From Acidobacteriota bacterium (GTDB taxonomy: Bacteria > Acidobacteriota > Terriglobia > Terriglobales > Acidobacteriaceae), in the NCBI GenBank assembly GCA_016196065.1, contig JACPYL010000001.1:62001-126000 (forward strand): a stretch of 64,000 nucleotides of DNA. Direction: 5' to 3'. Every line of letters begins with the position of its first letter. The first letter of the stretch is position 1. The notes beneath the pieces are model-generated. The model did not search any database, had not been told where the DNA came from, and was given only the letters and a program-made list of their open reading frames with translations. A program made the position numbers and the translations under genes. Positions 8,401-17,200 of the stretch are shown piece by piece.

Positions 8401-9123
8401 ATGAGACGATTTTTGACGCTGGTATTCATGCTGAGCATCATTCTTTTCGTGGGCGCCTGCAAAAAGAAAGTTGCGCCACCACCGCCGCCACCCCCTCCCG
8501 CACCGGCTGCACCGACGGCTTCCCTGTCGGCGAATCCGAATACGATCGACAAGGGCCAGTCGACCACGCTGACATGGCAGACCACGAACGCCACCGAGGT
8601 CAGCATTGACGGGATCGGTCCAGTCGAGACAAGCGGCTCCAAATCAGTCACACCCGCCGACTCCACAACTTATCGCCTGAGCGCAAAAGGCACCGGCGGA
8701 ACGCAAGACGCGACCGCTCGGGTTACTGTGAACGCACCTCCGCCTCCGCCACCACCCCCTCCATCTCTGACCGAACAACAACTGTTCGCGCAGAGCGTGA
8801 AGGATATTTACTTCGAGTACGACAAGGCGGACATTCGCGCGGATCAACAGGCAGCTTTGCAGGCGGACGCGCAGTTCCTGCAACAGCATCCGAATATCCA
8901 CATCACGATTGAAGGACACTGCGACGAGCGCGGTTCGACGGAATACAACCTCGCGCTGGGAACAAATCGTGCGGACGCAGTCAAGAACGCGCTCGTGCAA
9001 GGTGGAGTGGGCGGCGATCGCATCAAGACGATCAGCTACGGCAAGGAAAAGCCGTTCTGCACTGAATCGAACGATTCCTGCTGGCAGCAAAATCGCCGCG
9101 GGCACTTCGTTTACGAACAGTAA
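8401..9123 (+). CDS. pal: peptidoglycan-associated lipoprotein Pal with an extra Ig-like domain
   Basis: Pal anchors the outer membrane to peptidoglycan. From the ATG at 8401 (GAGGTG nine bases before; a GTG at 8389 is the alternative) the protein has 240 residues. A lipoprotein signal ends in FVGAC with C20 as the lipid site. A run of prolines follows, then an Ig-like domain (about 40-105, SANPNTIDKGQSTTLTWQ), a second proline run, and the OmpA-like peptidoglycan-binding domain (about 125-240, GHCDERGSTEYNLALGTNRA). The Ig-like insert between two proline spacers is not part of classical Pal and lengthens the reach of the protein. Position between tolB and cpoB supports the call. Confidence 0.92.
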   Translation: MRRFLTLVFMLSIILFVGACKKKVAPPPPPPPPAPAAPTASLSANPNTIDKGQSTTLTWQTTNATEVSIDGIGPVETSGSKSVTPADSTTYRLSAKGTGGTQDATARVTVNAPPPPPPPPPSLTEQQLFAQSVKDIYFEYDKADIRADQQAALQADAQFLQQHPNIHITIEGHCDERGSTEYNLALGTNRADAVKNALVQGGVGGDRIKTISYGKEKPFCTESNDSCWQQNRRGHFVYEQ

Positions 9124-9234
9124 CAAACGTGGCAAGTTGCTGGCGCTACTCTCACGGGGCGGCTACGGCCGCCCTTATTTCTAAGCCCAACCAACTAGCC
9201 GTCGCCGGAGGGTTTTACATCCAATAGGTTGACT

Positions 9235-10068
9235 ATGAAATCAAATCGCATCTTCCCTGTCCTCGTCCTGATTCTTACCCTTGCCTATACGCCGGCGTAT
9301 GGCGCCAGCAAAGAAATCATCCAACTGCAGACGCAAGTCGATCAACTGCAGCAGCAGATGACGCAGATGACGCAGTCCTTCAATGAGCGCATGGGCGTGA
9401 TGAAGAACCTGGTCGAGCAGAATACTGACGTCGCTAACAAGGTGAATGTCAGCTTGAAGGATCTGCAGGCGCTGATCACCAAGCAGCAGCAGGATCGCGG
9501 CGCGCAAGTGGACCAGATCTCAGGCCAGGTACAGGCACTGAACGACACCATGGACGAAATCAAAGTCCGGCTGGCGAAGGTGAGCAAGCAACTGGAAGAT
9601 ATGCAGTCGGCACAGCAGTCGCTCGCGGCCAACCAGGCGCAGCAGCAACAACAGGCGCAAGCGATGGCAGCGGCCCCGCCGCCGGACGTCCTCTACAACA
9701 ATGCCTTGCGCGACTACAACGGTGGCAAGGCGGATCTGGCTTCGCAGGAATTGAACGACTACATCAAGTTCTATCCCAATACCGATCTGGCGGGGAATGC
9801 TTACTTTTACCTGGCGGAAATGCAGTACCGCGCGGGGAATTTTCCGAAAGCGATTGAACAATACGATCTGGTCCTGCAGAACTTTCCCAGTGGAAACAAG
9901 GCGGCCGCCGCGCAACTGAAGAAGGGCTTTGCCCTGCTGGAATCGGGCAAAGAGGACGAAGGGACGCAGGAACTGCGTCATGTGATCCAGCGTTATCCGA
10001 AGACGAACGAAGCGACGCAGGCACGGGAACGGCTGCGCAAAGCGGGCGGGACGCCAAAGTCCCGCTGA
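9235..10068 (+). CDS. cpoB: Tol-Pal associated TPR protein CpoB/YbgF
   Basis: This periplasmic protein coordinates Tol-Pal with cell-wall synthesis. It has about 277 residues with a signal peptide (IFPVLVLILTLAYTPAYGA). A glutamine-rich coiled coil follows (about 25-135, QLQTQVDQLQQQMTQMTQSF), then Q/A-rich linker sequence and tetratricopeptide repeats (about 155-270, YYNALRDYNGG-like units: NNALRDYNGGKADLAS, AYFYLAEMQYRAGNFPKAI). ATG at 9235 is chosen over the TTG two codons earlier. A GC-rich hairpin (GGGCGGC tac GGCCGCCC) lies in the 100 bases after pal and could act as an attenuator. cpoB closes the operon. Confidence 0.88.
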   Translation: MKSNRIFPVLVLILTLAYTPAYGASKEIIQLQTQVDQLQQQMTQMTQSFNERMGVMKNLVEQNTDVANKVNVSLKDLQALITKQQQDRGAQVDQISGQVQALNDTMDEIKVRLAKVSKQLEDMQSAQQSLAANQAQQQQQAQAMAAAPPPDVLYNNALRDYNGGKADLASQELNDYIKFYPNTDLAGNAYFYLAEMQYRAGNFPKAIEQYDLVLQNFPSGNKAAAAQLKKGFALLESGKEDEGTQELRHVIQRYPKTNEATQARERLRKAGGTPKSR

Positions 10069-10342
10069 GAATTTCTCTCACCGACCAGCGACTATCGTGG
10101 TGACCCACGGATATCCCTACGCAAATGAAGGGCTGTTGCGCCTCTGGCGCTAAAGTTCCGGCCCGAAATTACCGATAGGGCAAGCGGAGATATGCCGGGC
10201 TGGTTGCGTACGAGTCTCGCCTGCCTTTTGATGTGTTGGCACGAACCATCAAAACTTCAAGGGTCCTGCGAATGAGCAGCGGGTACTTCCCCGTCTTCCG
10301 TCCACTGCCGGCAGCAGGATACCGACCCAGGAGAACGCACGG

Positions 10343-11404
10343 TTGATTTCCCTGAAGAAGTATCTGGAGATGGACGCCACCGAACGCCTCGCCGAAAAAC
10401 CGGAAGGCGGCGAACTGCTTCCAGCGGTCATGGAGCTATATTGTTCTGCCTTGCGCTCGATGGGAAAGAGTGCGGTGAAAGCTTGCCCTGTGGTGGGCGC
10501 CGAACTGCAGGTTTCTCTCGAGAAAATAGAGCAGCAACTGACCAGTGAGCCAACGGCCGACAGTGTTAAGAAGACGGAAAAGCAAGTCACCGACAAATTG
10601 GAGCAATGGGGCACGGGCACTGCGAAACATTTCCAGGCCAAATCCGACGAAGTCAAAGAACTCCTGATCGTTCTGGCTAAGACGGCGGAGTCCGTGGGCG
10701 AACGCGATCAACGCTACACGGCCCAGTTCAGCGACCTGACGACGAGACTCAGAGCGATTGCCAACCTCGACGATCTCACGCAAATCCGGTCGTCCCTGAT
10801 GCAGCGCGCGACCGAATTGAAAAGCTGTGTCGATCAGATGGCGCGGGACAGTGAGGATTCGGTGACGCAACTCCGGGCTGAGGTTACGAACTATCAGACC
10901 AAACTCAAAGCGGTCGAACACCTCGCATTGAAGGACACGCTGACCAGCGTTGCCAACCGGCGCAGCATTGAGGCGCGCATGGAATGGCTGATCATGCAGA
11001 ACGAGATTTTCTGTGTCGTAATGCTCGACCTGAACGGATTCAAACAGATCAACGACTCGCATGGACACGCCGCCGGCGACGATCTACTCGTGCAGTTTGC
11101 CAAGGAACTGGAATCGAATATCCGCGCCAACGATCTGGTCGGCCGCTGGGGTGGAGACGAGTTTATCGTGGTGCTGGCCTGCAATTTGGCCGGCGCCAAG
11201 TCTCATCTGGAAAGAATTCAGAAGTGGGTCTGTGGCAAGTACACCATTCAAACCGGACAAGGAAAAGAAACACGGGACGTGCAGGTCTCGGCATCGGTTG
11301 GCCTGGCGCAATGGCGTCCCGGAACCAGCATGCAGGACGTGCTGAAGGAAGCCGACGCAGCCATGTACAAGGACAAGCAAGCGAATCGTAAGGGAAAATC
11401 GTAG
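10343..11404 (+). CDS. diguanylate cyclase (GGDEF) with product-inhibition site
   Basis: The enzyme makes cyclic di-GMP from two GTP. The start is TTG at 10343 with AGGAG nine bases before. The 353 residues have a helical N-terminal half (about 1-180) of unknown sensing role, with no transmembrane helix. A GGDEF domain follows (DTLTSVANRRSIEARM, then VVMLDLNGFKQINDSHGHAAGDDLL). The active-site GGDEF is at 270-274 and intact. RAND at 261-264 sits exactly five residues before it and fits the RxxD inhibitory I-site, so feedback control by c-di-GMP is likely. The cytosolic protein stands alone. The 274 bases upstream hold small hairpins but no riboswitch I can name. Confidence 0.92.
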   Translation: MISLKKYLEMDATERLAEKPEGGELLPAVMELYCSALRSMGKSAVKACPVVGAELQVSLEKIEQQLTSEPTADSVKKTEKQVTDKLEQWGTGTAKHFQAKSDEVKELLIVLAKTAESVGERDQRYTAQFSDLTTRLRAIANLDDLTQIRSSLMQRATELKSCVDQMARDSEDSVTQLRAEVTNYQTKLKAVEHLALKDTLTSVANRRSIEARMEWLIMQNEIFCVVMLDLNGFKQINDSHGHAAGDDLLVQFAKELESNIRANDLVGRWGGDEFIVVLACNLAGAKSHLERIQKWVCGKYTIQTGQGKETRDVQVSASVGLAQWRPGTSMQDVLKEADAAMYKDKQANRKGKS

Positions 11405-11606
11405 CGTCGTCTGCCAGGATTCCGATCACCCAATCGAGGCTACCCGCCTTCCAAACAGCCCCGGCAGAAGAAATATTGCATCTTGGGGAGACTTCCACGA
11501 GTCCTTCGTGAGAGAGTCATTGCAGTCTACAAACAGATCTCTGGGGCCGGATCCAAACAATCGCGCAGCGTAAACCAACTCAATCCAGTTGAGGAGGTGG
11601 ATTGTC

Positions 11607-12554
11607 ATGAGAACAATATTGCTGTTGTTGTTCCTCGCCGTCATCGTCGGCCCAAGACTTGCCAGCGCCGCTGGCAAAATTCCGTCCCTGAAGGCAGAGC
11701 GCTGGGTGAATTCGCCTCCCCTCACCGCGGAAAATCTGCGCGGCAAAGTGGTTCTGATCGACATCTGGGAATACACGTGCGTGAACTGGATCCGGACCGC
11801 GCCTTACGTGAAGGCGTGGAACCGCGATTATGCCAAGTCCGGCCTGGTCGTGATTGGCGTGCATGCACCCGAGTTCGAGTTCGGCAAGCATGCTGAGAAT
11901 ATCGATCGTGGGATTCTCGATCATGGGCTCACTTATCCGATTGCCATTGATAATGATTTTTCCATCTGGCGATCTTTGGACAACAACGCCTGGCCAGCGA
12001 AGTACCTCTTCGACGCGCAGGGGAAGCTGGTAAAGCGGTGGTTGGGAGAAGGAAGCTATCAGGAGATCGAGAAAGAGATCCGGCGACTCTTGCTTGCCGC
12101 AAACCCTGGGATCGAACTGCCCCCGCTCAGTCCAGAAGCGACGGCGTTTGCGAAGGCTGGTGAGCCGTCTTATGCCGGAATCACCGAAGAAACCTATATT
12201 GGCAATGACCGGCGCGAGCCCGGAACGGTGAGCACCGAAGGCGATTGGCGGAGCGCAGGCCAATATGTCGAACTCCGGAAGGGCACCGGGAAAATCGTGC
12301 TTCCCTTCGCCGCCGGTGAGGTAAACCTGGTCATGCAACCGGGAACGTCAGGAAAGTCCGAGGTGACGGTTTTGCTCGACGGAAACCCAGTCGGCGAATC
12401 GCGCGGGGCCGACGTTGGGCCTGATGGAGTGGCGCGATTCGATCGTGCAGGAATGGTCCGACTGGTTGCAAGAGCGCCCCGGGCAAGGCACGTCCTCACT
12501 CTGGTCGCTAGTGATCCCGGTGTGCGGGCCTATGTGTTCACCTTCGGCCCCTGA
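11607..12554 (+). CDS. secreted redoxin (DipZ/TlpA-like) with CVNW in place of CxxC
   Basis: The start ATG at 11607 has a strong GAGGAGG nine bases before it. The 315 residues begin with a signal peptide (ILLLLFLAVIVGPRLASA). A thioredoxin-fold domain follows (about 30-170, KVVLIDIWEYTCVNWIRTAP, WPAKYLFDAQGKLVKRW), then a beta-rich C-terminal domain (about 180-315) like the C-terminal part of DipZ. Relatives usually carry a CxxC active site such as TCINC. Here only C58 is kept and the second position is W61. It may therefore act as a one-cysteine redoxin or peroxidase, or be inactive. It stands alone between the GGDEF gene and the hydrolase. Confidence 0.82.
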   Translation: MRTILLLLFLAVIVGPRLASAAGKIPSLKAERWVNSPPLTAENLRGKVVLIDIWEYTCVNWIRTAPYVKAWNRDYAKSGLVVIGVHAPEFEFGKHAENIDRGILDHGLTYPIAIDNDFSIWRSLDNNAWPAKYLFDAQGKLVKRWLGEGSYQEIEKEIRRLLLAANPGIELPPLSPEATAFAKAGEPSYAGITEETYIGNDRREPGTVSTEGDWRSAGQYVELRKGTGKIVLPFAAGEVNLVMQPGTSGKSEVTVLLDGNPVGESRGADVGPDGVARFDRAGMVRLVARAPRARHVLTLVASDPGVRAYVFTFGP

Positions 12555-12684
12555 GGATAGTGAGTAAAGCACGCACGCCGGTTGCTGTCAGCGTTGCCGC
12601 TCCCGAAGCTGGGTAGAGGAAGCGGCGCAGCAATCCTGATTCATAGTTGTTGGTCACAACACCTGTTCTGAACGAGGGAAACAA

Positions 12685-13737
12685 GTGTCATTTGAAATCG
12701 ATCATGATCGCCGAAAGTTTTTGCAGAAGTCAGCTATCGCCCTGGCTGCGGCCGAATTCGCCGCCCTCAGCTCTGCGATCGCCCAACCCGCCGCCGTACC
12801 TCAAAACGATGTGGGACGGATGAAGCCAGGCGCGAACGCCTCATTTGGCCCGTTGAAGCAAGTGGATGCAGGCCTTCTTAACGTCGGATACGCCGAAGCT
12901 GGCCCCGCGAATGGTCGTGCGGTAGTCCTGCTGCATGGTTGGCCCTACGATATTCACAGCTTTCTCGACGTTGTGCCGTTGTTGGTCTCCGCGGGTTATC
13001 GCGTGATTGTTCCCTACCTGCGGGGCTACGGCACAACTCGCTTTCTTGCCAGCGAGACTTTCCGAAACGGCCAGCCAGCAGCGCTCGCCGTTGATGTTAT
13101 TGAGTTGATGGACGCTCTCAAGATACGGGCGGCAATATTCGGCGGCTTCGACTGGGGCGCTCGGACTGCAGCTATCGTGGGTGCGCTCTGGCCTGAACGG
13201 TGCAAAGCACTGGTCTGCGTCAGCGGCTATTTAATTGGCAACCAGGAAGCCGGCAAGGTGCCGTTACCTCCGAAGGCCGAGTTCCAATGGTGGTATCAAT
13301 ACTATTTCGCCTCGGAACGCGGACGGGCTGGATATGAAAAGTACCGGCGCGACTTTGCCAAACTCATTTGGGGGCTCGCGTCGCCGAAATGGAACTTTGA
13401 CGATCCCACGTTTGATCGGAGCGCCACGTCGTTCGACAACGCAGACCACGTCGCTATTGTGATCCACAACTATCGCTGGAGGCTGGATTTGGCGGAAGGC
13501 GAAGCGAAGTATGACGACCTGGAAAAGCGTCTTGCAAAAGGCCCGGCGATAAAGGTCCCCAGCATTACTCTCGAGGGTGAGGCCAATGGCGCACCACACG
13601 CGGATGCCAGCTCCTATGCTAAGAAATTCTCGGGAAGGTATGAGCACAGACTCATCACGGGTGGAATTGGGCACAATCTGCCTCAAGAGGCACCCGACGC
13701 TTTTGCAAAAGCTGTTATTGATGTGGATGGTTTTTGA
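12685..13737 (+). CDS. Tat-exported alpha/beta hydrolase, epoxide hydrolase/dehalogenase-like
   Basis: The gene starts at GTG 12685, with GAGGG upstream. The amino end has a Tat motif, DRRKFLQKS, and a hydrophobic alanine-rich stretch, so folded export is expected. The alpha/beta-hydrolase core shows the oxyanion motif HGWP (84-87) and the nucleophile elbow GGFDWGAR with D156. An aspartate there points to epoxide hydrolases or haloalkane dehalogenases rather than serine esterases. The base is H330 (GIGHNLPQ). The VOC gene begins 20 bases downstream and is probably in the same operon. The substrate is unknown. Confidence 0.85.
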   Translation: MSFEIDHDRRKFLQKSAIALAAAEFAALSSAIAQPAAVPQNDVGRMKPGANASFGPLKQVDAGLLNVGYAEAGPANGRAVVLLHGWPYDIHSFLDVVPLLVSAGYRVIVPYLRGYGTTRFLASETFRNGQPAALAVDVIELMDALKIRAAIFGGFDWGARTAAIVGALWPERCKALVCVSGYLIGNQEAGKVPLPPKAEFQWWYQYYFASERGRAGYEKYRRDFAKLIWGLASPKWNFDDPTFDRSATSFDNADHVAIVIHNYRWRLDLAEGEAKYDDLEKRLAKGPAIKVPSITLEGEANGAPHADASSYAKKFSGRYEHRLITGGIGHNLPQEAPDAFAKAVIDVDGF

Positions 13738-13757
13738 CTTACCCAGGAGGAAAGAAC

Positions 13758-14444
13758 ATGGCAACTACGCAGGCTGAAATCCGCAGCAACGACCAGACCA
13801 GTGTTACGAAACTCGATATGAAGTTCGAAATCGTCGTCATCCCGGTATCCGATGTCGACCGAGCCAAGGAGTTCTATGCGCGGCTGGGGTGGCGGCTCGA
13901 TGCCGACTACGACAGCGGCCAAAACTTTCGCATCATCCAGTTCACGCCGCCCGGCTCCGGATGCTCGATCATTTTCGGCAGGGGCGTCACTGACGCGGCG
14001 CCTGGCTCCGCCCAGGGTCTGTACCTGATCGTCTCGGAAATCGCTGCTGCACGCACCGAGTTGCTCAGTCGCGGCGTCGAGGTCAGCGAGGCGTTCCATG
14101 CCGCCCCCGGCCAGTTCGCCGGCACGGACGAACCTTTCTTGTTTGGCCATCTCCGTGTCACTGGTCCGGAGCCTGATCACGCGAGCTATCGCTCGTTCGC
14201 GTCGTTCCACGATCCGGATGGCAACGGCTGGTTGTTTCAGGAAGTCACAAACCGGATGCCCGGCCGCCTCGACCCCGCGGCCACGACCTTCGCGTCCGCA
14301 AATGATCTCGCAAGCGCGATGCGGCGCGCGGCCGCCGCCCACGGACGGCACGAAGCGCGCACAGGCCAGGCCGACCAGAACTGGCCTGACTGGTACGCCG
14401 AATACATGGTGACCGAACAGAACGGCAAAGAGCCGCCGCAGTGA
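13758..14444 (+). CDS. VOC (glyoxalase/bleomycin-resistance-like) family protein
   Basis: The start ATG at 13758 has AGGAGG seven bases before it. The 228 residues contain a two-module VOC fold. One module runs from KFEIVVIPVSDVDRAKEFYA to about residue 90, the second to HDPDGNGWLFQEVTNR at about 165. A charged tail follows (ARTGQADQNWPDWYAEYMV), a pattern seen in VOC proteins fused to a small C-terminal region. The usual first-strand metal histidine appears to be replaced (IVVIPV), while the distal glutamate (FQEV) is present. The gene follows the alpha/beta hydrolase closely. The substrate cannot be deduced. Confidence 0.84.
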   Translation: MATTQAEIRSNDQTSVTKLDMKFEIVVIPVSDVDRAKEFYARLGWRLDADYDSGQNFRIIQFTPPGSGCSIIFGRGVTDAAPGSAQGLYLIVSEIAAARTELLSRGVEVSEAFHAAPGQFAGTDEPFLFGHLRVTGPEPDHASYRSFASFHDPDGNGWLFQEVTNRMPGRLDPAATTFASANDLASAMRRAAAAHGRHEARTGQADQNWPDWYAEYMVTEQNGKEPPQ

Positions 14445-14530
14445 GTGCGCAGTGTGTGGAATAGTGAGCGCGGAATGTCGGCGACTGGGGTAAGCGAACA
14501 GGGTGCTTTAGTCCCTGTAGCCTATCGGCT

Positions 14531-15370
14531 TCAGCCTGCGTCCACCGCCGCAGGCTGTCCGACTTCCGCGCCGGATGGACGCAAAGTGATCCAGTCGGTT
14601 TGCACGCGATCCCAATCCTGAATGAGGAAGCCGTAGGACTCGAACAGCTGTCGAATGCGCGGCCGTTGCCACCCTGCAATCTGTTCGAGGATTGGCACCA
14701 GCACCGCCAGGGCGTTGTCGCTGAGGACAGTTCGCTTGGCAATCTGGGCAACGTGCTTCGACTCGGATACTGCAATAGTAAAACCGTCGCGCCGGTTGAC
14801 GTGCAACATTACGTGAATATCGGAACTGCCATCGCCGACATACACCACATGGTCGGCTGCGATACTTAGATCTTCTTGCAGTTGGTCGAGGCGCGCGACT
14901 TTCCCGTATCCGGCGGTGGCGCGCACCAGGGTATCGATCTCGCCGGTGGCGGTGTATTTGAACTCGGTGCCAAAGATGTGATCTTCGGGAACAATCCCTT
15001 CGAGCGCGGACTTGATCACTTCCACGGGCGCCGCGGACAGGACGTAAAAGTCGAAGTGAAAGCCGTCAATCTTCCGGTCCAGGATTTCGTAGACCTGTTT
15101 GATATTTTCTTTCAGGCGAATCCGCTTGCCGACTTCAAGCAGGTGCTCTTTGCGGACGCGTCGGCGGAATTCCGGGTCGTGCAACAGCAGGTATGACAGT
15201 TCAGCGCCCTGCTGCACAAGGTTCAGCTTGGTCATTCCCTTGATCTTGCGTTCGAACTCTTCCACGGAAATACCAACCAGTTCACTCAAGACGTAACCGG
15301 TATCGTTGAAGGTCAGCGTCTGATCGAAGTCACTGGCGAACAAATAGCGTTTCAAATGCTTCTTGGGCAT
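14531..15370 (-). CDS. HAD-superfamily phosphatase, phosphoserine-phosphatase-like
   Basis: The 279 residues hold the HAD motifs: DFDQTLT at 14-20 with the nucleophile D14 and acid D16, the motif II serine in VLSAAP, and motif [14 protein letters not shown] helical cap region lies between motifs I and II (about 25-105), as in phosphoserine phosphatase and related HAD-IB enzymes. It is a cytosolic hydrolase acting on an unknown phosphorylated metabolite. The gene stands alone and is convergent with the VOC gene. Palindromic GGCTTCAGCC-like bases lie at its 3' end near 14525. Confidence 0.85.
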   Translation of the reverse strand: MPKKHLKRYLFASDFDQTLTFNDTGYVLSELVGISVEEFERKIKGMTKLNLVQQGAELSYLLLHDPEFRRRVRKEHLLEVGKRIRLKENIKQVYEILDRKIDGFHFDFYVLSAAPVEVIKSALEGIVPEDHIFGTEFKYTATGEIDTLVRATAGYGKVARLDQLQEDLSIAADHVVYVGDGSSDIHVMLHVNRRDGFTIAVSESKHVAQIAKRTVLSDNALAVLVPILEQIAGWQRPRIRQLFESYGFLIQDWDRVQTDWITLRPSGAEVGQPAAVDAG

Positions 15371-15543
15371 GGACTATTTTAGATTCCGCGGGCCATGAAT
15401 CGACTATTAAATTTCCATATCGCTATGATTACAGGAAGTTACGGACAAAGATCGGGACTTCAGGGGTTGTTCCAAAAGGTGGACGAGCGTAGGCTTGCGC
15501 TGTAAGAAAGTCGTACTTAATTCGCATTCCTAGGAGTTCATCC

Positions 15544-15765
15544 ATGTCCGGACACGCGGCCGATCATCTCAAGAACGATTCCGACCGAGGCAAGGGTTCG
15601 CTCGAACCCGACGAGCGCGATCAGGCTGGGAACAATTCGATGAATGGCCAGCTTTCGCATCGCAATGTTCATCCCATGGCGGAAGGGGCGGATTCGGATT
15701 TTCCGGAACCGGCAGCGGGTCCGGAACATTCGTTCGAGGGAGAGTTCGAGAAGAAGAGCGCGTAA
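15544..15765 (+). CDS. small hydrophilic acidic protein, unknown
   Basis: The 73-residue frame has a good ribosome-binding site (AGGAG at 15532-15536, seven bases before ATG). It is rich in D, E, G, H and N, with no hydrophobic stretch and no cysteine, and looks disordered (LEPDERDQAGNNSMNGQLS, EGEFEKKSA at the end). Composition recalls small stress-associated hydrophilic proteins, but no family is recognised. It stands alone between the HAD phosphatase and the alcohol dehydrogenase. Confidence 0.6.
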   Translation: MSGHAADHLKNDSDRGKGSLEPDERDQAGNNSMNGQLSHRNVHPMAEGADSDFPEPAAGPEHSFEGEFEKKSA

Positions 15766-15924
15766 ATACTTTCCCGCGCGCGCATGAAACGCGGCAAGCC
15801 GCGGCTCTACATCGAATTTTTTTCTTCGTCAAACGCGCAATGCCTGCGACTTCGCCTGCTCCTGCCTCATCTGATGAACTGCGTTTTCGTTCTCTTACAA
15901 CTCCCTAAATTCAAGGAATACAAA

Positions 15925-16938
15925 ATGCCCAGCATGAAAGCAGTGCAAGTCGGAAAACCCGGCGGCAATTTTGAACTGGTGGAGCGCCCGATTCCCGATC
16001 CCGGCCGCGCGCAGGTTCGAATCAAGGTAGAAGCCTGCGGCGTCTGCCATAGCGATGTACTCGTGAAAGCGGGACTATGGCCTGGCATTCAATATCCCAG
16101 GGTGCCCGGACACGAAATCGCCGGGCGCATCGATGCGGTCGGCGCTGATGTGACCAACTGGAAGCCTGGACAGCGCGTCGGGGTCGGGTGGCATGGCGGA
16201 CACTGTTTCACCTGTGAATTTTGCCGGCGCGGCGATTTCGTTCTCTGTCGCAACGAAAAAATTACTGCCATTCATTTTGACGGCGGCTACGCCGAGTACA
16301 TGATCGCTCCCGCGGAAGCGGTGGCGGCCATGCCCGATGATCTGGATGCCGCTGACGCTGCTCCGCTGATGTGTGCCGGGATCACGGTATTCAATTCCTT
16401 GCGCAATGCCGGGGCACGCGCGGGCGCGCTGGTCGCGGTGCAAGGCATTGGAGGCCTCGGGCATCTCGGGATCCAATACGCTCACCAGATGGGTTTCCGT
16501 ACGGTTGCAATCGGACGCGGCGCCGACAAGGAGGCGCTCGCTCGCAAACTGGGCGCCAGCATCTACATTGACACAGCAGCTGGCGATCCCGCGGCGGCAC
16601 TTCAGAAGCTAGGCGGCGCTCGCCTTATTCTCGCTACTGCGCCGGATTCGAAGTCGATTTCAGCGATGGTGGACGGGCTCGCTCCGGGCGGAGAGTTGCT
16701 TGTGATTGGAGCCGCTCCCGAGCCTCTCACTGTCAGTCCCTTGCAACTGATTCCGGGACGCAAGACGGTTCAGGGATGGCCGTCCGGTACGGCCATGGAC
16801 TCCGAGGATACCCTCGCCTTCAGCGCACAGACCGGAGTGCGTCCGATGATTGAACGGTACCCGCTGGAAAAGGCGGCTGAGGGATTTGAACAGATGATGA
16901 GTGGACGGGCCCGGTTCCGGGTCGTCCTGACGATGTAA
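15925..16938 (+). CDS. zinc-dependent alcohol dehydrogenase
   Basis: This is a medium-chain dehydrogenase that oxidises an alcohol, or reduces an aldehyde, with NAD(P). The frame is open from 15784, but AAGGA seven bases before ATG 15925 and family length (337 residues) favour this start. The catalytic zinc ligands are in GVCHSDV and PGHEIAG. The structural zinc cysteines are in HCFTCEFCRRGDFVLC. The Rossmann motif is GIGGLGHLGIQYA. The domain order is the usual GroES-like fold, then the nucleotide-binding fold. It ends before a clear terminator. The 140 bases upstream hold a CGCGGCAAGCCGCGG palindrome. Confidence 0.92.
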   Translation: MPSMKAVQVGKPGGNFELVERPIPDPGRAQVRIKVEACGVCHSDVLVKAGLWPGIQYPRVPGHEIAGRIDAVGADVTNWKPGQRVGVGWHGGHCFTCEFCRRGDFVLCRNEKITAIHFDGGYAEYMIAPAEAVAAMPDDLDAADAAPLMCAGITVFNSLRNAGARAGALVAVQGIGGLGHLGIQYAHQMGFRTVAIGRGADKEALARKLGASIYIDTAAGDPAAALQKLGGARLILATAPDSKSISAMVDGLAPGGELLVIGAAPEPLTVSPLQLIPGRKTVQGWPSGTAMDSEDTLAFSAQTGVRPMIERYPLEKAAEGFEQMMSGRARFRVVLTM

Positions 16939-16989
16939 CCTGCATCCTCCCCGCCCAAGATCAGGCGCAACGGCCATGTTCGACCTCCT

Positions 16990-17019
16990 ATCCCCACCGA
17001 CCGTTCGGTGGGGATTTTT
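16990..17019 (+). terminator. rho-independent terminator after the alcohol dehydrogenase
   Basis: ATCCCCACCGA at 16990-17000 pairs perfectly with TCGGTGGGGAT at 17005-17015 around a four-base loop, followed by TTTTT. It sits about 50 bases behind the stop codon. Confidence 0.85.
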
Positions 17020-17200
17020 CCGCACTTCCTACTGATAATTCCCAACTAGACACTCGACATTTGATTGATTTTTCTACTATTGTGCGTAGTAGTTCCATTT
17101 GTGCCTAGCGGTCACGTGGGGATTCTTCGAGAACCGTCATGTGCCTTCCCATCCGGCACAGGGCCTGGAGTTCATTCACAAATCACGTAAGGAGAACGAA

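Noticed and set aside
10069-10342. c-di-GMP riboswitch before the GGDEF gene
   Set aside because: I compared it mentally with the GEMM consensus and could not place the conserved core; only simple hairpins are seen.
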